DNA of 64,000 nt from Acinetobacter schindleri CIP 107287 (GTDB taxonomy: Bacteria > Pseudomonadota > Gammaproteobacteria > Pseudomonadales > Moraxellaceae), in contig NZ_KB849574.1 in assembly GCF_000368625.1 (NCBI RefSeq), positions 372,001 to 436,000 on the forward strand. The letters run 5' to 3'. Below the pieces are notes generated by a model. The model saw nothing but the letters and a program-made list of their open reading frames with translations, searched no databases and was not told where the DNA came from. The translations under genes were made by a program, and so were the position numbers. The number at the start of each line of letters is the position of its first letter. Position 1 is the stretch's first letter. Of the stretch, positions 8,658 to 17,398 are shown piece by piece.

Positions 8658-11012
8658 TTACTTGGAACCTTTAATTCCTGCTTGCAATAACAATGCACCC
8701 AAACCACCAATTTTTTGCTCTTGTGGTTTAGCCGCTTGCGGTTTCTTGCCCTGAGGACGCTCACCTTGCGGACGTGCCTGCTGTGGACGTTTAGCTTGAG
8801 GCTTACGTTCACCACGTGCTTCATTGTTGTCACGGCGTGGCTGACGTGGTGCTTTTGCCGGAGCAGCAGAAGCTTCAGGACGCATCGACAAATTCACGCG
8901 GTTACGTTCAGCATCCACATTCAAAACACGCACTTGCACGATTTGACCCGGTTTCACCACTTTATGCGGATCAGCGACAAATTCATTAGCCAGTTCAGAA
9001 ATATGCACTAAGCCGTCTTGATGGACACCGACATCGACAAATGCGCCGAAGTTAGTCACGTTGGTCACTACGCCTTCCAGCTGCAGGCCTTCAGTCAATT
9101 GAGCCACTTCAGTGATATCATCACGGAACTTGGCAGTACGAAATTCTGGACGCGGGTCACGACCCGGTTTTTCCAGCTCTGCCAAGACGTCTTGAATCGT
9201 CGGCAGACCGAATTGCTCATCAGCAAACTCTTCAGCATTGACCTGGCGAATGATTTCAGTATTGCCAATAATGTCTTTTACCGTTGTTGCTTTCGCTTCA
9301 ACAATTTTAGACACAAGCGCATATGATTCAGGGTGTACTGCAGAAGCATCCAGTGGCTCAGAGCCATCTAGAATACGCAAGAAGCCCGCAGCCTGTTCAA
9401 AAGTACGTTCGCCTAAACGTGGCACTTTTTTCAACGACTGACGGTTATCAAAACGGCCATTTTCCTTACGGAAATCTACGATCTGCTGTGCAATCGATTT
9501 ATTCAGACCGGCGATATAACCCAGAATTGCAGAAGAGGCAGTGTTTACATCAACACCCACCGAGTTCACACAGTCTTCAACGACTGCTTCCAGCGTTTTC
9601 GCCAGACCGGTCTGATTCACATCATGTTGATACTGACCTACACCGATTGATTTAGGATCGATTTTGACCAACTCAGCAAGAGGGTCTTGCAGACGGCGTG
9701 CAATTGAAACTGCACCACGAATTGAGACGTCTAAATCTGGCAATTCTTGTGATGCGAGTTCAGATGCTGAATACACCGATGCACCTGCTTCCGATACAGA
9801 CACACGCGTCAGTTTCAGATCGCTATTAACAGCCATCATTTCAGCGACTAAAGCTTCAGTTTCACGGCTTGCCGTACCATTACCAATCGCAATCAGATCG
9901 ACATTGAACTCACGGCATAAACGCGCCAGCTCGGTCAGTGAACCTTCTTTATCATCTTTTGGAGCAAAGGGATAAATCGTGCTATGTGCCAGAACATCGC
10001 CAGATTCATTCACGACTGCCAGTTTCACACCTGTACGGATACCCGGGTCAACGCCCAGCGTCGTACGCGCGCCAGCAGGTGCAGAAAGCAGTAAGTGACG
10101 TAAGTTTTCCGCAAACACGTTCATTGCTTCAGATTCAGCAGCCAGACGTTTTTCAGTCAATAAAGAATGCTCAATCGTCGGGCGGACTTTACCCAGCCAG
10201 AACAGTTTCGCAGTCTGTTTCAGGAAATCCTGACGAGACTGGGGCTGAATGGCCTCCAGATTATATTCTGTTTCAATACGTGCCAATGGAGCATCGTCTT
10301 CGCCATCCACTTTCAGGCCCAGGACATTTTCCTGACGGCCACGCAGCATTGCCAGTAAACGATGCGAAGGAACTTTGTTCAGGTTTTCAGAGAAATCGAA
10401 GTAATCACGGAATTTCTTACCAACTTCTTTTTTCTCATCAGAAGCAACCAAACTTTTTAAAATGGCAGTTTTTGCAAATGTCGCTTTCAGCTCAGTGGTC
10501 AGCGCAATGTTCTGTGCCCAGTCATCAATCAGAATGTGCTGGATCGCATCCAACTGACTTTCTTGATCTGGATAATCTTCATGGCTAAAGCCCGCAAGTG
10601 CTTCGACAGGATCAACCGCTTCAGCAAAGATTTTATCTGCAATCGGACCAAGACCAGCTTCTTTGGCTTTGAATGATTTACTGGTACGTTTTGGACGGTA
10701 CGGCGCGTAAATTTCTTCTAATGCATTTTTGGTTTCTGCCGCATTTACCCGCGCCAATAAATCATCAGATAATTTATCTTGTTCTTTGAGTGATTCAATC
10801 ACCTTTTCACGGCGCTCATACAAATCACGCAAGTATGATAAACGCGTATCGAGCTGGCGTAGTTGCGTATCGTCTAAGCCCTGCGTTACTTCTTTACGGT
10901 AACGTGCAATAAATGGAACACTGGCACCTTCATCAATAAGTTTGATGGCAGCTTCTACTTGAGTTGGACGTACGGCAAGTTCTTTTGCCAACTGCTGAAC
11001 TAAGTCAGTCAT
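8658..11012 (-). CDS. tex: Transcription accessory protein Tex (S1 RNA-binding)
   Basis: Nucleic-acid-binding protein of about 784 residues, the usual Tex size plus a tail. Order of domains: N-terminal helical Tex region with SVPFIARYRKE, YqgF/RuvC-like fold (TTLGVDPGIRTGVKLAVV), helix-hairpin-helix region (VNTASSAILGYIAGL, KKVPRLGERTFEQAAGFLRI), and an S1 domain near 640-710 (LEGVVTNVTNFGAFVDVGVHQ). The last 70 residues form a low-complexity basic tail rich in Arg, Gln, Pro and Lys. I prefer ATG 11012 (MTDLVQQLAKELAVRP), not the GTG 15 bases upstream, because GGGA stands 10-13 bases before the ATG and nothing precedes the GTG. Confidence 0.95.
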   Translation of the reverse strand: MTDLVQQLAKELAVRPTQVEAAIKLIDEGASVPFIARYRKEVTQGLDDTQLRQLDTRLSYLRDLYERREKVIESLKEQDKLSDDLLARVNAAETKNALEEIYAPYRPKRTSKSFKAKEAGLGPIADKIFAEAVDPVEALAGFSHEDYPDQESQLDAIQHILIDDWAQNIALTTELKATFAKTAILKSLVASDEKKEVGKKFRDYFDFSENLNKVPSHRLLAMLRGRQENVLGLKVDGEDDAPLARIETEYNLEAIQPQSRQDFLKQTAKLFWLGKVRPTIEHSLLTEKRLAAESEAMNVFAENLRHLLLSAPAGARTTLGVDPGIRTGVKLAVVNESGDVLAHSTIYPFAPKDDKEGSLTELARLCREFNVDLIAIGNGTASRETEALVAEMMAVNSDLKLTRVSVSEAGASVYSASELASQELPDLDVSIRGAVSIARRLQDPLAELVKIDPKSIGVGQYQHDVNQTGLAKTLEAVVEDCVNSVGVDVNTASSAILGYIAGLNKSIAQQIVDFRKENGRFDNRQSLKKVPRLGERTFEQAAGFLRILDGSEPLDASAVHPESYALVSKIVEAKATTVKDIIGNTEIIRQVNAEEFADEQFGLPTIQDVLAELEKPGRDPRPEFRTAKFRDDITEVAQLTEGLQLEGVVTNVTNFGAFVDVGVHQDGLVHISELANEFVADPHKVVKPGQIVQVRVLNVDAERNRVNLSMRPEASAAPAKAPRQPRRDNNEARGERKPQAKRPQQARPQGERPQGKKPQAAKPQEQKIGGLGALLLQAGIKGSK

Positions 11013-11338
11013 CGTGTTTGATCCCACAAGGATAAGTACTAAATGGCATGATTATAAAGACCAGGCCTATAAAATCCACAATTGTTTTTATTAATTTATC
11101 TTTATGAATTATGACAGTGTTGTTCAATATTTGAAGAATGACGTTTAGATCCAGGCGATACCTGCCTCATATTTGCGAAACTTTTATCATTTGCCTGTAT
11201 ATATTTGGTATCCATCCCTTGATTTTAACTGCAATTTTTGTTGCTTTAGAGCATAGTCAATCGCTATAAATGAATCGTATACTCAAGACATCTATTAGTT
11301 TTTGTTTAAGACGACAATAAAGAATAAAGGAGCACCTT
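11013..11338. other. Intergenic region between divergent tex and ompR
   Basis: 326 bp without a gene; must hold the promoters for both. A plausible -10 TATACT for ompR lies at about 11279-11284, 60 bp before its ATG, with only a poor -35. SD for ompR is AAAGGAG 6 bases before the ATG. I see no other structure. Confidence 0.5.
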
Positions 11339-12103
11339 ATGAGTTTAGTTGTACCCGCTGAAAAAACCGATGCAGTACATACCGAAACCGATCGGGTAGA
11401 ACGCATTCTGGTTGTCGATGACGATGTCCGTTTACGTACCTTGCTGCAACGCTTTTTAGAAGATAAGGGTTTTGTGGTCAAGACTGCGCATGATGCTACT
11501 CAAATGGACCGACTGCTACAGCGAGAACTGTTTTCTCTGATCGTGCTCGACTTTATGCTCCCTGTTGAGGATGGTCTGAGTATCTGTCGTCGTTTACGCC
11601 AGTCCAATATCGATACACCAATCATCATGCTGACAGCACGTGGTAGCGACTCGGACCGTATCGCAGGACTTGAAGCCGGTGCGGATGACTATCTACCTAA
11701 ACCATTTAATCCAAATGAGTTATTAGCACGTATCCGTGCCATATTACGTCGTCAGGTACGTGAAGTACCAGGTGCGCCAAGCCAGCAAATGGAAGTGGTC
11801 AGCTTTGGGCCATGGTCACTTGATCTTTCTACCCGCACCTTGACTCGCGAAGGTCAGGTGGTAACCCTCACAACAGGTGAATTTGCTGTATTGAAAGCCT
11901 TAGTACAGCATCCACGTGAACCGTTAACACGTGACAAGCTGATGAATCTGGCACGTGGTCGTGAATGGGGGGCAATGGAACGTTCGATTGATGTGCAAGT
12001 GTCTCGCCTGCGTCGTCTGGTAGAGGAAAATCCGGCTCGTGCGCGTTATATCCAGACCGTATGGGGTGTGGGTTATGTCTTTGTTCCAGATGGGGCTGAA
12101 TAA
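11339..12103 (+). CDS. ompR: OmpR-family response regulator (OmpR)
   Basis: Protein of 254 residues: receiver domain with acidic pocket VVDDD (27-29), phosphoacceptor Asp71 in VLDFMLP, and conserved Lys121 in YLPKPF, then a winged-helix DNA-binding domain (TLTTGEFAVLKALVQHP; recognition region SIDVQVSRLRRLVEENP; wing WGVGYVFVP). The N-terminus is about 20 residues longer than E. coli OmpR. The EnvZ-type kinase follows, so this is the OmpR/EnvZ pair, known elsewhere for osmotic and envelope gene control. An unusual 242-bp spacer separates the two genes. Confidence 0.94.
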   Translation: MSLVVPAEKTDAVHTETDRVERILVVDDDVRLRTLLQRFLEDKGFVVKTAHDATQMDRLLQRELFSLIVLDFMLPVEDGLSICRRLRQSNIDTPIIMLTARGSDSDRIAGLEAGADDYLPKPFNPNELLARIRAILRRQVREVPGAPSQQMEVVSFGPWSLDLSTRTLTREGQVVTLTTGEFAVLKALVQHPREPLTRDKLMNLARGREWGAMERSIDVQVSRLRRLVEENPARARYIQTVWGVGYVFVPDGAE

Positions 12104-12150
12104 GAAAAACTATAAAGGGATAAGGATTACCTTCGTCTATTGTCTCTAAA

Positions 12151-12223
12151 TGCCATTCGCTGCTGTCTGAGCCAAACTTGCATTCCTGGCTGGCATGAAA
12201 CTTTACGAGTTCAGCGAATGGCA
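12151..12223. repeat. Twelve-base perfect inverted repeat in the ompR-envZ spacer
   Basis: TGCCATTCGCTG (12151-12162) and its exact complement CAGCGAATGGCA (12212-12223) enclose 49 bases. In RNA this would be a long stem with a large loop. It is not followed by a T run, so it is not a simple terminator. Confidence 0.75.
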
Positions 12224-12345
12224 CAGTTTTACTGGAATAAAAGTATTTTATTTATTGAAAAGTCTTTTATTAAAGACACAGGCAGTTAAGATTCTATCCC
12301 AAGAATATTTCTGTAAAATCTGGAAAACGCCCACAGGATGCTGGT

Positions 12346-13806
12346 GTGAAACTTGACCCCATCGACCCACAAGAATTTACTGATTTTGTCCATTACTCGG
12401 AAAAGAAACGTACCCGTATGGAACGTTTTCTCGACAAAATCAAGCCACGTTCAGCTGCAATGCGAACCGCGGTACTTGTGGTTTTTGTGGTCCTGTTCAG
12501 TCTGGTGATGTCGATTTGGTTTTTCTGGCGAACTCTTTATTTGCCGGAAATTCAGCAACATGCCCGCTATCTTGCTGTTGAACTGGAAATCCTGAATAAT
12601 CCTAGCCTGCGCCTGTATCACCATGATCAGGAAGTAGATATCGATGATTATTTAAAAAGCCGTATCGGGATTGAGTACATTACCGACCCTGCACAGTATC
12701 CCAATATTCGTGAAAAGGTAATTGCCGAATTTTTTACCAGCAAAATTGAGGAAAAGCTGGCAAAAGAATTACGTATTGACCGGGCAACTGTATATTTCCA
12801 GTTTAAGCCTAGCCCCCAGATCTGGATTCAAACGCCTGAAATGAATGGTCATTGGGTTCGTGAACCTTTAAAAACCTATGCTAACTATAGCCCTGAACTG
12901 ATTTTTGGCTGGTTGCTGGGTACACCATTGATTGCTGGCATTATTATTCTGACTTTAGTCCGTCAGCTGAATCGTCCGCTACGTCGCTTACAGGAAGCCG
13001 CGAATAGCTATAGTGCAACTGGTTCGGCACCCTATCTGGATACTAATCATGGGCCACTTGAAATCCGTCAAGTGAATAATGCCTTTAACCACATGATCTA
13101 TACGCTAGAACAGACCGAGCGTGAACGCCGGATTATGCTTGCTGGTATTTCACATGATTTGCGCACGCCTCTGACCCGTATCCGCCTGAGTGCCGAGATG
13201 ATGCCAGACGAAGATTTCCTCAAAGAAGGTCTGATTTATGATGTCGAAGACATGGATGCAATTTTAAATCAGTTTATTTCCTTTATGCGCGATGGTTCCG
13301 ATGAAGAGCCACAAGAAACCAATGTCAATACACTACTACAAGAACTGGTTACCCAGTTTAAGCCGCTTGATATCCGCTTTACGCCTCAGGAATTACCGCT
13401 GATCCAAGCCCGCAGTATGTCGCTTAAACGATTGATTGGTAACTTGATTAATAATTCAAAACGCTATGGTGCCGAACCAGTTGATCTCTCTGCCCAGATT
13501 GAACAGGATCGACTGTTGATCAAAGTGGCCGATCATGGTGAAGGTATTCCAGAGGATCAAATTGAAGATCTCATGCAACCTTTTGTACGAGGTAATTCGG
13601 CTCGTACTGTTCAGGGGAGCGGATTGGGACTGGCCATTGTAAAACGGATTGTCGATATTCACTCTGGTGAACTATACATTCATAATCGACCTGAAGGTGG
13701 ATTGGAAGCCATCATTTCACTACCAATTCATCAAGCGGAACCAGAACAGACTGCGACCCCGACCACGCTCGACAAAATCCGACAAAGTATTACTGGTCAC
13801 TTTTAA
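12346..13806 (+). CDS. envZ: EnvZ-type sensor histidine kinase
   Basis: Inner-membrane sensor kinase of 486 residues. Membrane helices at 41-61 and about 185-205 flank a periplasmic domain. A HAMP region follows, then the H-box GISHDLRTPLTRIR with His270, the N-box LIGNLINNSKRYG, and glycine-rich ATP motifs DHGEGIPE and GSGLGLAIVKRI. Partner is the OmpR regulator just upstream. The start is GTG at 12346 with AGGA 7 bases before it. The N-terminal 40 cytoplasmic residues are longer than in E. coli EnvZ. Confidence 0.93.
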   Translation: MKLDPIDPQEFTDFVHYSEKKRTRMERFLDKIKPRSAAMRTAVLVVFVVLFSLVMSIWFFWRTLYLPEIQQHARYLAVELEILNNPSLRLYHHDQEVDIDDYLKSRIGIEYITDPAQYPNIREKVIAEFFTSKIEEKLAKELRIDRATVYFQFKPSPQIWIQTPEMNGHWVREPLKTYANYSPELIFGWLLGTPLIAGIIILTLVRQLNRPLRRLQEAANSYSATGSAPYLDTNHGPLEIRQVNNAFNHMIYTLEQTERERRIMLAGISHDLRTPLTRIRLSAEMMPDEDFLKEGLIYDVEDMDAILNQFISFMRDGSDEEPQETNVNTLLQELVTQFKPLDIRFTPQELPLIQARSMSLKRLIGNLINNSKRYGAEPVDLSAQIEQDRLLIKVADHGEGIPEDQIEDLMQPFVRGNSARTVQGSGLGLAIVKRIVDIHSGELYIHNRPEGGLEAIISLPIHQAEPEQTATPTTLDKIRQSITGHF

Positions 13807-14011
13807 GAATAGATTAATATTTATACATTTGATTTTTAGGATTTAATTTCTTATTTATACAAATAATATATTATTCAATATGTTAAAAATCATCATTTAT
13901 TTTTATACCACTATTTGGCTAAAAAATTAGACCTTAGCCTAACACCTATGCAAAATACTTTTTTTGATCGGTACAATCCGTATCAGTATTCAGGAATTTA
14001 AGAGAGTTCAA

Positions 14012-15529
14012 ATGTCTTTAGACCGTATCCGTTTAGCATCCCTACACAATAAGGTAATGAGTGCAGAACAGGCAGCTCAGTTCATCGAAGATGGCATGAC
14101 TGTAGGTATGAGTGGCTTCACTCGTGCAGGTGAAGCAAAAGCGGTTCCACTGGCGCTGGTACAGCAGGCAAAAGCGAACCCATTAAAGATCACCCTCATC
14201 ACTGGTGCTTCTCTAGGGAATGACCTGGACAAGCAATTAACAGAAGCTGGTGTATTGGCACGTCGTTTGCCATTCCAGGTGGACAACACCCTGCGTAAAG
14301 CAATCAACAAGGGTGAAGTGATGTTCATCGATCAGCATTTGTCTGAAACTGTTGAACAGATGCGTAACCAGCAGCTGAAAAAACCAGATGTAGCAGTGAT
14401 TGAAGCGGTTGCGATTACTGAAGACGGCGGCATTATTCCTACAACTTCAGTTGGTAACTCTGCAAGCTTTGCAATTTTTGCAGAAAAAGTGATTGTAGAA
14501 ATCAATACAAACTTAAGCCCAGCATTTGAAGGCTTACACGATATCTATATCCCGACTTATCGTCCAACACGTCAAGCGATTCCATTGACTAAAGTAGATG
14601 AGCGTATCGGTACACATGCAATCAATATCGATCCGGCGAAAATTGTTGGTATCGTAATTAATAGTGAATACCATGATTCTCCATCTACAGTAACAGCTCC
14701 GGATGATGAGACTCAATCTATCGCAAATCACCTGATTGCTTTCTTCGAAAAAGAAGTAGCAGCAGAGCGTTTACCGAAAAACTTAGGTCCACTTCAGGCC
14801 GGTATCGGTTCAATTGCAAATGCCGTATTGACTGGTCTGAAAGACTCTAATTTTGAAGACCTGATCATGTACTCAGAAGTACTGCAAGACTGTACTTTCG
14901 AATTAATCGATGCGGGTAAAATGAAATTTGCTTCAGGCTCATCAATTACCCTTTCTGCAAAATACGGCGAGAAAGTATTTAACAATCTTGAGCAATACAA
15001 AGATAAACTTGTATTACGTCCGCAAGAAATTTCTAACCATCCTGAACTGGTACGTCGTTTAGGTATCATCGGTATTAACACTGCACTTGAGTTTGATATC
15101 TACGGTAACGTGAACTCTACTCACGTATGTGGTAGCAAAATGATGAACGGTATCGGTGGTTCAGGTGACTTCGCGCGTAATGCGCATATTGCGATCTTCG
15201 TAACCAAGTCAATTGCCAAAGGCGGTGACATCTCATCTGTTGTTCCAATGGCATCTCATGTTGACCATACTGGCCATGACGTAGATGTGCTTGTAACTGA
15301 ACAGGGTCTGGCAGATCTTCGTGGTTTAGCGCCACGTGAGCGTGCTCGTGCCATCATCGACAACTGTGTACACCCAATGTACAAAGATGCATTAAATGAC
15401 TACTTTGATCGTGCATGTGTACGTGGTGGTCAGACACCTCACCTTCTAAATGAAGCGTTGAGCTGGCATGCAAACTTTGAAGAAACTGGTTCGATGTTAG
15501 CCTCTGTAAAAGAAGCTAAATCTGCATAA
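14012..15529 (+). CDS. Acetyl-CoA hydrolase/transferase family protein (succinate/acetate CoA-transferase type)
   Basis: Protein of 505 residues of the class I CoA-transferase family that includes succinyl-CoA:acetate CoA-transferase. The likely catalytic Glu289 lies in YSEVLQD, and the glycine loop is NGIGGSGDFARNA near 380-390, with TEQGLADLRGLAPRERA near the C-terminus. Such enzymes move CoA between acetate, succinate or propionate; substrate choice cannot be fixed from sequence. ATG 14012 is preferred over the upstream ATG 13964, because it has AGAGAG 6-11 bases upstream and matches the family N-terminus (ERIRLASLHNKVMSAEQAA-like). Single-gene unit with its own terminator. Confidence 0.92.
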   Translation: MSLDRIRLASLHNKVMSAEQAAQFIEDGMTVGMSGFTRAGEAKAVPLALVQQAKANPLKITLITGASLGNDLDKQLTEAGVLARRLPFQVDNTLRKAINKGEVMFIDQHLSETVEQMRNQQLKKPDVAVIEAVAITEDGGIIPTTSVGNSASFAIFAEKVIVEINTNLSPAFEGLHDIYIPTYRPTRQAIPLTKVDERIGTHAINIDPAKIVGIVINSEYHDSPSTVTAPDDETQSIANHLIAFFEKEVAAERLPKNLGPLQAGIGSIANAVLTGLKDSNFEDLIMYSEVLQDCTFELIDAGKMKFASGSSITLSAKYGEKVFNNLEQYKDKLVLRPQEISNHPELVRRLGIIGINTALEFDIYGNVNSTHVCGSKMMNGIGGSGDFARNAHIAIFVTKSIAKGGDISSVVPMASHVDHTGHDVDVLVTEQGLADLRGLAPRERARAIIDNCVHPMYKDALNDYFDRACVRGGQTPHLLNEALSWHANFEETGSMLASVKEAKSA

Positions 15530-15540
15530 TTGAGTGGATA

Positions 15541-15568
15541 AAAAAACGCCCTTCGGGGCGTTTTTTTA
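15541..15568. terminator. Strong terminator, CoA-transferase / 15.6-kb gene
   Basis: ACGCCC-TTCG-GGGCGT: a stable UUCG-capped stem, A run before and T run after, usable from both strands. Confidence 0.95.
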
Positions 15569-15578
15569 TCGGCAAAAC

Positions 15579-15974
15579 TTAATTAAACTTGATTTGATCA
15601 CCAAGGGTTTTTCCGACTTCTGAGAGACCGTGAATACTTAAAGAACATTCAATCACACCAATCGATATTACATCCTGATTGATCTGTAAGGTTAACTGCC
15701 CTTTTTCATTAAACTGAAATACACTATTAAATAATCTCAAACTCTCCTGATTACTCTGTGCAGCTACTGGAAAACCCTGCGGCGTCATTCTTTGCAATGT
15801 ATAAGCCCGATATAAATCTGTTTTTGTTTGAAATGAACGATCCTGTCCTGACACCAGCGCAAGTAAATCATCATCCAAATGTTCAAGACCAGATGAATCA
15901 AAAAAACTTGCAATTGCTGGAAGCTGAATCCCTGCCATTAACATAGCGCATGTATAGCTACAGACCCTATTCAT
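15579..15974 (-). CDS. Small exported protein with LDDDLLALVSGQ motif
   Basis: 131 residues. Residues 1-23 look like a signal peptide ending AIAS. Just after comes LDDDLLALVSGQD, resembling the short 'L-D/S-D-x-x-L-x-x-V-x-GQ' motif found near the mature N-terminus of many exported Moraxellaceae and Pseudomonas proteins (DUF6160/FilA-like); this resemblance is from memory. The rest shows no domain I know. The SD on the minus strand is AGGAGG about 6 bases before ATG. Function unknown. Confidence 0.72.
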   Translation of the reverse strand: MNRVCSYTCAMLMAGIQLPAIASFFDSSGLEHLDDDLLALVSGQDRSFQTKTDLYRAYTLQRMTPQGFPVAAQSNQESLRLFNSVFQFNEKGQLTLQINQDVISIGVIECSLSIHGLSEVGKTLGDQIKFN

Positions 15975-16264
15975 AGCACTGCCTCCTAAATTTCAGCAAT
16001 ATCAAAATAGCATATCAATTTATAATAATATCAACTACTTATCATTATTTTATGAAATATCCACAACAGATCTATGCTATTCATTGAACTATTTCACAAA
16101 AAACATGAATATTCAGACGAATAACCAAAGACAAGTTAAGTAATAAAGAATGTCTAGAATTTAAAACTCTTTAATCTTCTCCCTAGTTCTTTCGACCTAT
16201 TCAACCTTTAAATTCTGGCTATATGCCCTCATACTTCTCCTAATAGAAATATTTAGGAAATTTC
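15975..16264. other. AT-rich spacer between divergent genes
   Basis: 290 bp, AT-rich, holding the promoters of the exported-protein gene (-) and the FrnE-like gene (+). No reading frame or clear repeat seen. The (+) gene has an AGGAAA ribosome site just before ATG 16265. Confidence 0.4.
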
Positions 16265-16951
16265 ATGCGCGTAGATATCTGGTCGGATGTGGTCTGCCCT
16301 TTTTGTTATATCGGTAAAAAACGTTTAGAAGCTGCTGCAGAACAAGCAGGTGTAGAACTTGAAGTCCACTGGCATAGTTTCCAGCTTGACCCTGAAGCAC
16401 CCGTACGTCAGGAAATTTCTAATTCTGAACGACTTGCGCAGAAATATGGCCGTACTGTGGCAGAAGTCGAAGAAATGCAACGTAATATTGCCGAGATGGC
16501 CAAGGCAGAAGGTATTGAGTTTAACTGGGAAGGTGCCAACTCAGGCAATACCTTTAATGCTCACCGTATTATCCATCTTGCCCAGAGCAAAGGTTTAGGT
16601 AACGAAGCTGAAGAAGCTTTCTTCTATAGTTATATGACCCAAGGTCTAGCCATTGGCGAGCGTGAAACCTTAGAAGATGTTGCAGCCCGTATAGGCTTGA
16701 ATCCTGTTGAAGTCGATGACGTGCTGAATTCAGAAGAATATGCAGATTTCGTTAAATTCGATCAGGAAATTGCACGCGACCAGTTGAAAGTTACAGGTGT
16801 TCCGTTCTTTGTATTTGACCAGCGTGTTGCCTTGGCGGGTGCCCAACCCAAGGAAGTATTTGTACAGGTTCTAGAAAAAGCGCTAGAGCCACCGCATGCT
16901 GCGGCAGAACAATGTACTGATGATCAATGTGATCTGCCTAAATCTGAATAA
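16265..16951 (+). CDS. DsbA-family oxidoreductase, FrnE-like
   Basis: Thioredoxin-fold protein of 228 residues without signal peptide, hence cytoplasmic. Active site CPFC at residues 11-14 in DIWSDVVCPFCYIGKKRLE, the hallmark of the FrnE branch, and the cis-proline loop is TGVPFFVF near residue 178-185. The C-terminal tail carries a second cysteine pair, C-TDDQ-C (CX4C). In Deinococcus FrnE a comparable tail CX4C has been linked to redox function. Probably a disulfide isomerase or oxidoreductase acting under oxidative stress; exact role is inference. Stand-alone gene. Confidence 0.9.
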   Translation: MRVDIWSDVVCPFCYIGKKRLEAAAEQAGVELEVHWHSFQLDPEAPVRQEISNSERLAQKYGRTVAEVEEMQRNIAEMAKAEGIEFNWEGANSGNTFNAHRIIHLAQSKGLGNEAEEAFFYSYMTQGLAIGERETLEDVAARIGLNPVEVDDVLNSEEYADFVKFDQEIARDQLKVTGVPFFVFDQRVALAGAQPKEVFVQVLEKALEPPHAAAEQCTDDQCDLPKSE

Positions 16952-16962
16952 GATAAGGCACA

Positions 16963-16998
16963 TAAAAAAATCCCCATTTCAAATGGGGATTTTTTTGT
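16963..16998. terminator. Bidirectional terminator, FrnE-like gene / dodecin
   Basis: ATCCCCATTT / AAATGGGGAT with A and T runs on either side; serves both convergent genes. Confidence 0.9.
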
Positions 16999-17005
16999 TC
17001 TGTGT

Positions 17006-17206
17006 TTATTCGACCAGAAAACTGATTTTAAGATTGACCCGATATTCAGTAATTTTATTGTCTTTGATGACAACTTTTTGTTCATTAATCCAGGCACCTT
17101 GAACATTCTTGACGGTTTCGGTGACCTTAGCAATGCCAGTCTGAATCGCATCCTCAAAGCTCTTATTGCTACTCGAATTAACTTCAACAACTTTTGCAAT
17201 CGCCAT
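17006..17206 (-). CDS. Dodecin family flavin-binding protein
   Basis: 66 residues, the normal dodecin size, with the family pattern AKVVEVNSSSNKSFEDAI, then VTETVKNVQGAWINEQKV. Trp39 is in the position that stacks on flavin, and Gln43 follows it. Dodecins form hollow twelve-subunit shells that store or quench flavins (or CoA). Stand-alone gene, start ATG 17206 with GAGAG 5-9 bases upstream. Confidence 0.93.
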   Translation of the reverse strand: MAIAKVVEVNSSSNKSFEDAIQTGIAKVTETVKNVQGAWINEQKVVIKDNKITEYRVNLKISFLVE

Positions 17207-17398
17207 GATGTAACTCTCTTTTTATGGTGAGTGAAGCGTCATCATAGTGGATTTAAATCCTGAGCAAACGTTCCTTAAACATCGGACAGCAAATCCTTAC
17301 ATGTGTTTTACAATACCGTGTTCACCTCAGTCTAATCAGCATGGCATCACCTTTTAAATCTTTCATATAAAAATCTTTATTCTTATTTAAATTATTAT

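Noticed and set aside
9018..10588. Several long plus-strand frames within tex.
   Set aside because: They are antisense shadows of tex, with no ribosome sites and no recognisable proteins.
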